DNA from: Zymoseptoria tritici IPO323
Lineage: Eukaryota; Ascomycota; Dothideomycetes; Mycosphaerellales; Mycosphaerellaceae
Direction: 5' to 3'
Assembly: GCF_000219625.1 (NCBI RefSeq)
Contig: NC_018217.1
Coordinates: 62,001 to 126,000 of the forward strand
DNA length: 64,000 bases
Part shown: piece after piece, positions 20,972 through 31,144 of the stretch
How positions within the stretch are numbered: the stretch's first letter is position 1
How the letters are laid out: each line of letters opens with the position of its first letter
Made by a program: the position numbers and the translations under genes
Notes under the pieces: model-generated
Database searches by the model: none
The model's input: the letters and a program-made list of their open reading frames with translations, nothing else
What the model was told of the DNA's origin: nothing

Positions 20972-22270
20972 TCATTCCTCCACCTCACCCTCCTCGCTCC
21001 CCTCCGGGTCCGGCGCAAGAGCAGCATCATGTTTTCGACTCTCTCCATTACCCACCCCAGGCACCTCGCCCTCCGCCTTCGCATTCTCATTCTCCACTCT
21101 CGCCTTCTCCTCTCCTTGGACCGTTCCCACTCCATTCGCCTCCATCGCAGCTTCCACTTCCCTCGGACTCCGTCTTCGACTCCGCTTACTGTCTCCATTT
21201 TCCTGTCCAGCTTCGCCGTCTCCATTCGTACCCACATCTCGCTCGTCTCTCCCGCGTTTTGTGCCGACACTACTCGTATTACTGAGCCTCCTCTCGCTTC
21301 CCACAGGCGGCACGAACGGTGATGCAGATCTATCCCACCCTTCTGCGCCCTCTGCTCTTGGCGTCGCCAAAGCCGCATAGACGGAGCCATTCCCTTCACT
21401 CCCACCACTCGCCGTAATGCCATTGATTTTGTTCGCCGTTGAGTCGTAGTTCGCCAGCATATACTCCACCGCTTGCCGCACATCCTTCAACGAGACATGT
21501 TGTCGCTCCCACCACGGCCGTCCCGCTTTATCGTCTGGTATCGAAACGTCGACGTACCGACATGCTGCGTAGAGAGCCGCGACGGCGATGGTGCGGGAGT
21601 TGCAGAGGAGGCAGAGTTGTGTGTTATTGCTGTCCGTGACGAATCCCCATGCGGCGTTGCGGAGTCGCTTGTTGTGTTCCACGCCGTAGGTTTTCAACAT
21701 CTCGAAGAGTGCACGGTGTGGTGACTCCACGGTCAAGTCGAAACATAACGCTTCCAGCAGTACGTCCTCCTCGTTCATGACACTGTCTCTCCATCGCCAG
21801 AAGTCTTTACTTTGCTCGTCGATGACCAAGTTTGGATTCTTTTGCGCAGTGCGACAGAACGCTAGGACCATCTCTTTCATCTTGCGACACGACTCTTCAA
21901 CTTTGGTCGCGAGGAAGAGACATGTCGCCGCAGCAGTGTAGTGGTGGAGTTTCGGTATGTCGCCTCGCGGACGCTTCAAGCTACCGCGCATGAGGAAGCG
22001 TTGGAAAAAGACGGCGGCGGTGGAGAGGGTGAGTTGGGGGAGTTTGAGCATGATTCCGCATTGCACGATGAAGTTGACGCCTTTTGCTCGGAGGGAGCGT
22101 TCTTCTGTGAGGGAGAGACCGTCTTGGATTGAGGGTGTGTTTGCTAACTCTTCTTCGTTGAAGAGCCATTGTGCTTCTGCTTCCGCTAGCACTCGTTCGG
22201 GGGATTTCGGTCGTTGTCGCGTTGCAGGGTGAGTCGCTGGTAGATGCTGGATATTGGATGGAGGCGGCAT
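20972..22270 (-). CDS. Transcription-type cyclin (cyclin K/T, Pch1/Ctk2-like)
   Basis: A single 432-residue frame begins at ATG 22270. Residues about 30-250 contain two cyclin folds. The first runs from WLFNEEELANTPSIQDGLSL through FFQRFLMRGSLKR and AATCLFLATKVEES. The second runs from VLLEALCFDLTVESPH through RTIAVAALYAACRYVDVS. The spacing and the LATKVEES motif fit cyclins that partner Cdk9- or Ctk1-type kinases and phosphorylate the RNA polymerase II tail, not cell-cycle cyclins. The C-terminal 150 residues are charged, low-complexity and probably disordered, ending EGSEEGEVEE. It sits divergently from TMA7. The exact orthologue (Ctk2, Bur2 or Pch1) is not decidable by eye. Confidence 0.88.
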   Translation of the reverse strand: MPPPSNIQHLPATHPATRQRPKSPERVLAEAEAQWLFNEEELANTPSIQDGLSLTEERSLRAKGVNFIVQCGIMLKLPQLTLSTAAVFFQRFLMRGSLKRPRGDIPKLHHYTAAATCLFLATKVEESCRKMKEMVLAFCRTAQKNPNLVIDEQSKDFWRWRDSVMNEEDVLLEALCFDLTVESPHRALFEMLKTYGVEHNKRLRNAAWGFVTDSNNTQLCLLCNSRTIAVAALYAACRYVDVSIPDDKAGRPWWERQHVSLKDVRQAVEYMLANYDSTANKINGITASGGSEGNGSVYAALATPRAEGAEGWDRSASPFVPPVGSERRLSNTSSVGTKRGRDERDVGTNGDGEAGQENGDSKRSRRRSPREVEAAMEANGVGTVQGEEKARVENENAKAEGEVPGVGNGESRKHDAALAPDPEGSEEGEVEE

Positions 22271-22998
22271 GGCGCCTGGTTATGGTGGAGGAGGAGGAAG
22301 TGATGTCGAGAAGGCGCTGCAGTATAGTTTCGGCAGTGCCGCGCCACTTTAGGCGCTCGGTGGAGAGGGCGTCGCGCAGAGATCGAGGATGTGGAGGTAT
22401 CGGTCGATGGTTGAGGGCTGTGTCGTGGGTCGTCCAAATTGGCGGTCGTGAGAGTTTGCTGTAGGCGCGTGTGGGCAGTGTGGTCGCATCGGTGTCGCGG
22501 AGGTCGTGTAGTCGTGGGTGAAGTCGTGAAGTGAATGTCGAAGGAGTGGTGGAATTGTGCCAGACAATGCGAAGAAACGGCGGCTCTTCTGCATCGCAAG
22601 CAGGGATCCACGAGGTTGTCGAAAGAGGGTTGGTCCCGCCGATCGGCAGCCGGAGTTGAGCCCGTGTGAGGACAGACCAACCGAATTATGGATATGTCTT
22701 TTATGTTACGAGGGTTGGAACTGTCTCTCGTGGCAAGCATGAGATTCATCAGCAGTACGACTGATCTTGAGGCCAAACAAATGCACAGAACGCCTGAAAA
22801 GTGAATTCCCAATGGTGTAAGAAGTTCGAGCAAGCATAAATCCAAGGCAAGAACAACCGACTCGGCGTACATCTCATACCATTACTTCCCCCGCGGTGCC
22901 GATCTCTGTCCCTCATCCCGCCCGCCATCGAGACATTTTGAACTCGCGCCAGAAACCTACTTGCGACTTCACTCAACCACCCTCACAAAGTCGCAATC
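22271..22998. promoter_or_regulatory. Divergent promoter, cyclin / TMA7
   Basis: About 730 bp between two divergent housekeeping genes. No individual element was identified. Confidence 0.45.
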
Positions 22999-23341
22999 AT
23001 GCCTTCAGGTCAAGGAGGTCAGTCGCATCAGCACCTACCCAATTCATCTGCCCGCGCATACTGACGCCTCATCCAAACACAGCTGGTACGAACCCCATCC
23101 ACAACAAGAAGCCGAAAAAGGCCGCAAAAGGCGAGGAGGATGAGGAGGACAAGGCTTTCAAGTTGAAGCAGGCGGCTGGTATGATATCACGATGAGGATG
23201 GGTAGTGCGCAAGGTGGAGTATGGCCGCTGACGTGGGTTTGCGCAGATAAGAAGGCTCGTGAGGAGTTGGCGAAAAAGGCGGGTGGAAAGGGACCGATGA
23301 ATACTGGCAACCAGGGGATCAAGAAGTCGGGGAAGAAATGA
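22999..23341 (+). CDS. TMA7: Translation machinery-associated protein 7
   Basis: Three small exons, 22999-23017, 23083-23178 and 23247-23341, give 69 residues. All introns are GT-AG and in phase: 65 nt (GTCAGT) and 68 nt (GTATGA). The protein starts MPSGQGAGTNP, is lysine-rich in the middle (KKPKKAAKGEEDEEDKAFKL) and ends AGGKGPMNTGNQGIKKSGKK, the TMA7 family signature and normal family length. In yeast Tma7 associates with ribosomes and affects translation efficiency; the exact role is not settled. A 19-nt first exon makes the gene invisible to plain ORF searches. Confidence 0.93.
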
Positions 23342-24075
23342 GAGGGCTGTGAGGACTGGGAGATGTGCGGAAGTCAGCGAGTTTTGGAAAGAGGTCGGTG
23401 GAGAAGAGCACATGCGCGAGCGAAATGGAGAACGAGCAGGCGGATACCACGTTTTGCATAAGATACCACCACCAAACAACCGGGAATTTCGGCAGACGGG
23501 GAACCGTCGCTGCAGGCAGTCAGACAACGTCGACTAAATGTCGTTCAGCGACCGCGATCCTCTGGCCTTGACTTTTATACACGCCTGCGTGCGCACATTG
23601 AGTTCCTGCATTCACTTTTACCATTTCTTCTCCTCCCGCCCTTGGCCATCTTTCATTCGTCTCTGCTCCGTCATCATACCGTTCGCATTTCTCCAGCCAG
23701 TGTCGTCCACCCATCTCACCCCGAGCGGCTACTGTAAGCGGGCAGCGGTCCACAATCTATGTACCGCCGCAATCAGATGTCTCCGCACCGCCCAAGCCAA
23801 GTTTCCGATCGCATCGAACGTGATAATAACGATGGAATGATGGTGCCTTCTCGTATTTACCTGAGGTAGCTCTTGAGGAGAGCTTCACGGCCTCTTTCAC
23901 ATGACAAAAGCGGAAAAATGCTCCGTGACCAGACATTCGCGCAATGTGCTGCATTTATCCCTCCTCGGCAGTCGGGATGAGCCGCTGATAGCCGATTGAG
24001 CTCCAATGCTCTTTGACGACATGTCTCGAACTTTTGTGTAGAGATCACAATTCACCGTCGAGCTCATATTCTTGC
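23342..24075. other. Intergenic
   Basis: About 730 bp between TMA7 and the dehydrogenase gene. No coding or RNA signal was found. Confidence 0.5.
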
Positions 24076-25190
24076 ATGATGTTGGTCACTCGGGCTATCC
24101 GGTCGCAAGCTCTTGCGAGCAAGCGTGTCTTGCCAGCATGTCTTCAGAGTCGAACGTTCTCGTCTACTCGACCTGCTTTGGCTGATGCACAAGCTGCTAC
24201 CGTCAACCGATTGGGAGTCATCGGAGCAGGACAGATGGTGTGTCAAGGTTTCAGTCGATGCCATTGAGAGACAGATGACTGATAGCGATTTTATGCAAAT
24301 GCAGGGCCTAGGAATCGCCCTCGTCGCCGCTCGCGCCGCCGGCGTCCCCGTAACCCTCGTCGATACCTCGCAAAAGTCTCTCGACAAAGGCATGGCATTC
24401 GCCGACAAGCTACTGGCAAAAGACGTCACAAAAGAGAAGATCAAGCAATCAGACGCAGACGAGATCAGAGCGCGACTCACACCTACAACGAGCATGGACG
24501 ATCTGAGCAATGTGGATATGGTCATCGAAGCTGTACCGGAGATCCTGGATCTGAAGACGAAGATCTTCGCACAGTTGGCACAGACATGTCCGAACCATGC
24601 GATTCTGGCGACGAATACGAGTTCGATTAGTATTACGAGGATCGCGGCGAGTACGACGAAGGTATATCCTCCCGCGATTACTCCTCTTCTATCCACACCA
24701 CTAACAATTGTCGCAGGACCCCACCGACCTCTCCGCCTCCTCCCGCGTCGTCTCCACCCACTTCATGAACCCCGTCCCCATCCAAAAAGGCGTAGAAATC
24801 ATCTCCGGCCTGCAAACCTCCCCCTCCACCCTCGCAACCGCCATAACCTTCTGCCGCCGCATGGGAAAAATCACCTCCACCTCCGCCGACTCGCCCGGAT
24901 TCCTCGCCAACCGCATTCTAATGCCGTACATCAACGAAGCAATCATATGTTTGGAGACAGGTGTGGGTGATGAGGAGTCCATTGATAGTATCATGAAGAA
25001 TGGCACGAATGTTCCCATGGGACCGTTGGTGTTGGCGGACTTTATCGGATTGGATACGTGTCTGGCGATTATGGAGGTGTTGCATACGCAGTTGGGAGAT
25101 AGCAAGTATCGGCCTGCGGTGAGGTTGAGGCAGATGGTTGATGCGGGGTGGTTGGGAAAGAAGAGTGGAAGGGGGTTTTATCAGTACTGA
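24076..25190 (+). CDS. 3-hydroxyacyl-CoA (3-hydroxybutyryl-CoA) dehydrogenase, mitochondrial
   Basis: Exons 24076-24237, 24305-24661 and 24717-25190 give 330 residues; both introns are GT-AG in phase 0. The N-terminus ([20 protein letters not shown]) looks like a mitochondrial presequence. The first intron splits the NAD-binding Rossmann motif, which becomes [20 protein letters not shown] after splicing. Later motifs are [24 protein letters not shown], the catalytic-histidine segment [28 protein letters not shown], and the C-terminal [14 protein letters not shown]. The enzyme oxidises L-3-hydroxyacyl-CoA with NAD, a step of mitochondrial beta-oxidation. Its size and C-terminus fit the short-chain, stand-alone enzyme and not the multifunctional peroxisomal protein. 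Confidence 0.92.
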
Positions 25191-25877
25191 TGGAGTGGTG
25201 GAGAAGGGGGAGCTGTACAGTACCCGAAGGTCACTCGTCATCACGACTACATTCAAGATGCACTCTGGATCCTTCCACTTTTGGTGACACGCCGTCGCAG
25301 CTCCCTTGGTTCTATTCCTCCGACCTGTGGGTATGGAGCACAATCTCAGAGTAAGAAAAGGGCCTCCAGAGGACTTTGGTTGTTACGCAATGGCACCGAA
25401 CATGATGGAGAGGCCATGACGGCCTGTGGTACATAGTTTCGATGTGGACGACAGAGCAGAGAGAACCGCATTCGGTGCTGAAATTTACCCAATCGAAGCG
25501 TTCAATCTAACATGGCATGTCAAAACTGCCATCTTCAACCACTCCGGTCTCCTCTGTCTCCTTCATCATCACACCATTATCACCACTCCGGCTCCGAGCA
25601 TGTACTGCATCACCATTCCACCATCCATACCGACTCGGTGCCTCGCCTCGCTGTGTGGCACAGTCCTAGATCTCGGATCAGCGAGGCGCCTACAACGAGC
25701 GCCCAATTGGTCGATGAAAGCATCCACTTTAGAGGCCGGTGAGCTGTGCCTTTGTGAATGCATCTGCAGGTGGTCATACATTCTCGCTCGAGCGGCAAGC
25801 TCATCTCGCCTTCTTGAACGTAACGACTTCGAACGATTCGTTCGAGATGCCATCCAAACATCGTCCGGACAAACAGA
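25191..25877. other. Intergenic
   Basis: About 690 bp. The 5' end of the next gene may extend into it (a possible upstream exon ends near 25940), but nothing is certain. Confidence 0.4.
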
Positions 25878-26876
25878 ATGTGCTTCTTGGGTCTGCGCCA
25901 TGGTCGCAATTCCAGAGGCCCTTTCAATTGCACACCAGGTAAACGTCTGGAGCCTATCATTCCCCCAACTCCACCATTGCAAGAGTTGCCTGAGCTGAGA
26001 TGCACGTTGACCGGTTCCGGCGATGACATTGATTTGCAGTTCCAATCGCTACTAATCGCACGCTTGCCGGTTGATGTTCGACTCGTGGTCTGGGAATGCG
26101 CTATTGGGCGCCAGCACGAAGACGACGTACTGTGCTTGCAGTCTGAGAAGCCGGATAGCACTCTCCGATACTGCCGCTGCTCTGAGCTGGAAGATCGCAC
26201 GAAGACTACAATCAATCACGACCTGTTTTGCTGGCGTGTACACTGGCCAAGAAACTACAGGCAGTTCGAGATCGACCACATACTCGCAAATTACATCCGT
26301 CGACCTGATCCTCGCAAGATTCGCGCCCTTCTGATGACGTGCAAACTCATGTAAGAAAGCCGACCTCTTTGGGCAGCGCATTGTTTGGCTCCATCGCTCA
26401 CCGGATCACGCAGCTATCGGGAGTCGGTCAATATTCTCTATCAGTCGAACACCTTCGACTTGAGAAGTTCCGACAACGTTCTGAAGCTGCCGCAGGTAAT
26501 GCTGCCGCACAGATTTCAGCAGATACGCAGCATTCGATTTACTGCTTCGTTTCCGCTCACAAAAGCCCCGGGTCGACCGCTAGGTTCCACCCAGACATCG
26601 GATGCTCTTCCCCAACTTCGTGAAGCTTGCCGGGTTCTCGCAACTATGACTGGCCTGGACACTCTGGAAGTTACGATCATGCGAAATTGGGACCCGGCGA
26701 CTCCGGGCGAAGAGTCTTTGTCGGATCTTCTGGAAGTTTTGAAGCTGCCGCGAGCTCGACACTTCATTGTCACTCTTGTGGAGCCGGTTACATCGAGGAT
26801 ACCTGAAGGAATGGGACCGTTACCGTACATCATTGTGCAGCGCGCAGATTCTGAGCGTGCGCATCGGGGACACTGA
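25878..26876 (+). CDS. DUF7730-type protein, paralogue A
   Basis: Exon 1 ends at 26350 and exon 2 is 26414-26876, with a 63-nt intron (GTAAGA to CAG, phase 2). Core motifs are LLIARLPVDVRLVVWECAIG, RKIRALLMTCKL and, across the splice, IYRESVNILYQSNTFDLR followed by VMLPHRFQQIRSIRFT. This layout is shared with paralogues B (27497-28487) and C (33885-34903). It matches a large family of fungal F-box-like proteins whose function is unknown, found in lineage-specific regions. The start is uncertain: ATG 25878 is the first in frame, but the N-terminus resembles its paralogues only from about 25945 on. The paralogues suggest local duplication followed by divergence. Confidence 0.7.
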
Positions 26877-27496
26877 ATAGTAGTGCTGCTCCGGGTCGAG
26901 CATCGAAACGGTAGCTACCGATCAATGGTGGAGCTCACGGGGGGTTTTTTTTTTGCGGCTGCAAATGCTGCAAGATGGAGCATGGGTCAGTCACCTTGTC
27001 GACAAGGCTGCGTGCAACGTGTAGTAAAGTAGTAACGTGCAGCGTGTTTTTCGCATCGACACTTATCGACCCTCGTTTTTGACCCTTGTCGGCCATCCTT
27101 CTCCACGAGTGCTCTGCAAACGTAATAAGGTACCTACCTTGCCTCTCTCCAACCCTGGGCTGACCGTGCTGCTTTCTACTCTCTTTAAGCTAATCTCGTT
27201 CCCTCCCTTCGGACCGCCTTTCTCGCCTTTATTCATCGTGCTGGCGCCCGACTAGCCCGGAGCGCGTAGACGACACCAACTTCATCAACTGCGCGTCAGA
27301 ATTCGAAATGCCGTCAGACGGGTTACTGTGCCCGGCGTCTACACCGAGCTTTCGATTGGCTGGGAAGCGGCCTTGACCGCAGCGGTGGATTCTTCGCGCA
27401 AAAACCATGACTCCCACAAAGGACTGCTTCTACCAGACATCTGCCTTGTGTATCGCGCTTCCGACAATATACTTGATACCAACACCTCTGTACAGC
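26877..27496. other. Intergenic
   Basis: About 620 bp between paralogues A and B, with a 10-T run near 26945. No gene was recognised. Confidence 0.5.
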
Positions 27497-28487
27497 ATGC
27501 TGCGCAGACTTCTCCAGATGTGCGGCATACTGCCAGACTGCGCCGGGATCGCCGAGGCCACATCTTCGCAGCGACCAATATCTCCCGAACCGCCTGTGCG
27601 AGAACTACCGGAACTCAGACGGCAATTGACCAATCTGGCTGATGACAGTCATTCACAAGAACAGTCCCTCCTGATCACACGCTTGCCCGTCGACGTCCGA
27701 CTAATCATATGGGAATTTGCAATGGGACGCGAATTTGAGGACGACATCTTACACTTGCAGCCGGTCGAGGGCATACTCCGTCACTGTCGCTGCTTTGTGG
27801 CCGACCGCACTGACCTTTCGATTACCCACATTTGCTGGCGGACCCTCTGGCGTCGTGAAGACTTGGACAGTGGCATTCGGAACACCCGGGAGCCCCTAGA
27901 TTGCCGGAAAATCCGCTCATTGCTCCTGACCTGCAGACTCATGTACGAGTAATACTGGTTTATTCCGCTTTGTACTCTTCCTAACTTGAGCTCACAGCTA
28001 CCATGAATCTGTCAACGTCATGTATCAATCAAACACTTTCGACATGAGACAGGTCGAGAGCGTGATTAGGCTTCCTAAAGTCATACTGCCACAACGCTTG
28101 CAGCACGTACGCCGCATACGATTCACCACTGCCTTCAAAATCCCTGTGCGCTTGGACATACCGCGAAAGACTCGACAGCTTCTGCCAGACGACCACGCTC
28201 AATGGCCCGCGGCATGTCAAGTCTTTGCGACCATCGCTACCTTGGAATCCCTCGAGGTCATTGTCGCACTCTGGTCCCCCATCCCCTCCCAGAGGCAACC
28301 CGCCGATGTCGAGTCGCTCCTGGCAGTGCTCACACCGCTGAAGCTAGCCCGTGCTTCGAACTATACAGTCGCGCTCACTGAGCCTGTGCCGGCGGAAGTC
28401 CGCGCGCAGCTCGGTGTCCTGCCATATAAGCTGACACAGCGCGTGCGGCCAGGCATTGGCTTCTACTCTCGTAAGAGTGATCACTGA
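27497..28487 (+). CDS. DUF7730-type protein, paralogue B
   Basis: Exons 27497-27942 and 27998-28487 (55-nt intron, CTAAC branch, phase 2) give 311 residues. Start ATG 27497 (MLRRLLQMCGIL) was chosen to match paralogue C; ATG 27407 is possible. Motifs: ELPELRRQLTNLADDSHSQE, LLITRLPVDVRLIIWEFAMG, GILRHCRC, CRKIRSLLLTCRL, then YHESVNVMYQSNTFDMRQVE and VILPQRLQHVRRIRFT. A second donor 8 nt further on (GTAATA at 27950) is also in phase. This is the best preserved of the three paralogues. Function is unknown; the LPVDVRLIIWE segment resembles the first helices of an F-box. Confidence 0.78.
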
Positions 28488-28712
28488 TCTCGATCCACGA
28501 CAATCCTATTGTCTCGGACGAAAGATCATCGAAAGCTCTGCTCTCGCCATTTCATACCGATTTACATACGACTCCGCGTCCGCCACTCTGCTAGCCTGTC
28601 TCTAAATCGATGCTGGAGCGCCGAGTCGAGACCAGGCGGCGATGCTCCCGCCCGACCTCTGGAGCCAAAGTCATATACCGTCAATTCCCGTCACCCTGCA
28701 CGTTCGTCGCTG

Positions 28713-30091
28713 TTAATGGGACACAATTCCGGGGACCACCTGGCTCATGTCATCTTCGATCACAACACTGGTGGCAGCCGAACGGGCCTCCTTGATCTTG
28801 GTGATGAAGCCTTCGAAAACGACAGGCGTGCTTTGATACGCCAGCTCGTGAGGCAAGCTCCTCTTCTTCACCAAGGGTACTGTGCCGGACAAGCCGCCGT
28901 CCCTCTCCACGTACTTCGGCGGAGTGAGATTCAACAGCCGCACTCCTGCGGATTAGATGTTAGCCAAGTCTTCCCATGCGTAATTCTCGGTCAGACATAC
29001 CGCTTGCAAATAGAGCGAGCGAGTCCGCGTTCTTGGTCGGAGATCGGTCGCCTGTTGCTTGTTGCTCGACCAAATTCGTAGCAGCACGCCAGCCATAGGC
29101 TACTCCTGCGAATGGAAGCCCTCCTTGGATCATCGACAGACTCACGTCGTCAGATTTACCACCCGCGAGTGTATGAGTGAGCTCATGCAGGATGACTTTC
29201 TCAAGAAGGCCGTATGCATCGACCGGCGCCAAAGGGTAGTTGAAGGGGTTCTGTGCACTCAACGGAATGAGCGCCCTTGCAAGCTTTGCCTTTACGGCCG
29301 TCGAGAACGTCTTTCTGTGGCGTCAGCACCTTCTTCATCCGTGGACCTCAAGCGCGACCCACACTGTACGGAGCGTTCGTTGCCCATTCGATGAACCAAG
29401 GACAAAGGGTTATCTGAGCGGGAGTGTCCGTTTGTCCGACGATTCGTCCGCCTTTCATATCGATCCGCTTCTCGAAATTGATGGTGTAGGCCAAGGTGAT
29501 GTCCTTGCCCGACTTGCACTCGGTGACTGATCTGCTCTCGTCATCGTCGAAGTATTTGTTCGTGTCTGCGAAGAAGCATGAGTCGAGCTGTCGACGCTTT
29601 CAAGCAAGCGTGCGCAACGCACCGGTACCGATCCATCGCGCCGTTGGGCCTACTAGATCTCCACGGAATTCGAATCGATCCATGTTGCAGTAAAACATCT
29701 GTGGAAATATCAGTCTCAGCCGCTGGAGTCTTCTTTTCGCCACCGGCTTTACCATCTCCGCCTGCTCCTCAAGGTCATCCTTGTCGTTCTGCAAGTCCAG
29801 CCTCGTTCTACGAGCCTCGAGTCCCGTAAATGATTTGTCGACCGTGGTCAGGTCCGCGGTGTTGCCGAAAAGCAGGTTGATCAGTCGCTGAACGTTGGGG
29901 TCTCGCAGTTCTGGCTTGTCCGCATGGAGGGCAGCTTGAGCAGCTGCAGCCATATCAAACGCCGCCTCTATGGCTGTCTCGATTAGAGCAAGTTGCGGTC
30001 CCTGGCAGGATCTGAGATCGATTGCATGGGCATTGAGGAGAGGAAGGCTGGTCAAGATCAAGGCTGCTCTGAGGAGAGAAGAGAATGCCAT
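28713..30091 (-). CDS. Secreted M35-like (aspzincin-type) zinc metalloprotease
   Basis: Four exons, 29629-30091, 29363-29565, 29001-29310 and 28713-28945, give 402 residues with consistent phases (1, 0, 1). Introns are 63, 52 and 55 nt with CTGAC/CTAAC-like branch sites. The N-terminus is a signal peptide (MAFSSLLRAALILTSLPLLNAHA). The catalytic motif is HELTHTLAGG, an HExxH zinc site with a Thr after Glu-Leu. It is followed by VAYGWRAATNLVE and NADSLALFAS, a layout seen in fungal M35-like peptidases of the lysine-specific/deuterolysin group. Upstream TLCPWFIEW is also typical. It is probably an extracellular protease for nutrition or host interaction. The first donor (29628) has an in-phase competitor 6 nt downstream. 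It is divergent from the secreted-protein gene at 31145. Confidence 0.8.
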
Positions 30092-31144
30092 GGCGACGAG
30101 TTCCGAGAGGTGATTCAATGACCGAGTATGGATATCTATCCTTTCTGCTACGACCATCGATGAAGCTTTATGCTACCGAGCAGATCTGGCGTCCGAATCT
30201 CTCACGCCTTGCGAAACGATAGAAATAGCAACGGCACAGTTGCATGGAATTAGCAGTATTCCAGCAATGTGAGTCTATCCACTGCCCCACTCAGAGATTG
30301 CTCAGCAAGCGGCTAACGATTCATCGCTGTTGGTATAACAGATGAACGACCTTGGCATATTGAGCCACCGAGCATAGACACTAATGCACCCCACGCGCTT
30401 TGTGAAACCAGTTCGGCGATCCACTTGAAATGCCAAGCCGAAGCATTTCGACGTCTTCTGCCAACTCTTGCTGTTCGCTCTGTGCTGAAGATCAATTCCA
30501 GTACCCCACTGCCACGCATGCCACGGCGTCAACATAAGCCGCCGAGGGGACTACCAACACGATTTTAAGCGCCATGAAGCACGATAGCGCCCATGCTAGA
30601 GAGCGATCAAACCCGACTTCTTTTAGCGCCGGATGAGATCTCTGGTCTCTCCGGCGCTTACATGCTTGACGATATGGTCTCGTTCCGCCGGAAACGTTGT
30701 TGGCCTGCTCAGCGGCAAAGCCTTGCCTACAAGTGGGACCGAACCATTCAGGGAGCGATACGCCGCGGAGCATGGATGCCTATTCCCCGAACCAAGAATA
30801 CATTCTGGATGACTGCGCTCAGCGGCGCAGTAGATTCAATGCACGCCGGGCGACAATGTCTTCAAGTTGCGACGCTGGCGCACTTCTGGCTCCACCGAAT
30901 CCCTCTTGACTCGACAGAAAAGAGCAACGATTAGTGCTTCCGGAGCCTCAAGCGACTCACACGATAGTATCGACCGAACGATCTCAAAATATCCTGAAAC
31001 GCTATGGAGCCTTCGATACACCGCGCCTCAGACCAAGTCGCTCGAGCGAGAAGCTCTTACAATACGCATAGACATATATAGAGTCGTCTATCCTGGAGAT
31101 GGAAAGGAAAGGAACAAAAGTATTACTCGCCATATCCACGCAAC
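30092..31144. promoter_or_regulatory. Divergent promoter between two secreted-protein genes
   Basis: A 1.05-kb region between the start codons of the metalloprotease and the six-exon secreted protein. A TATA-like ATATATAGA lies at about 31074-31082, 63 bp before the plus-strand start. Small open frames here have no recognisable content. Confidence 0.45.

Noticed and set aside
29566..29628. In-frame TGA in the metalloprotease as evidence of a pseudogene
   Set aside because: A 63-nt intron in consistent phase removes it, and all four exons join to an open 402-residue frame.
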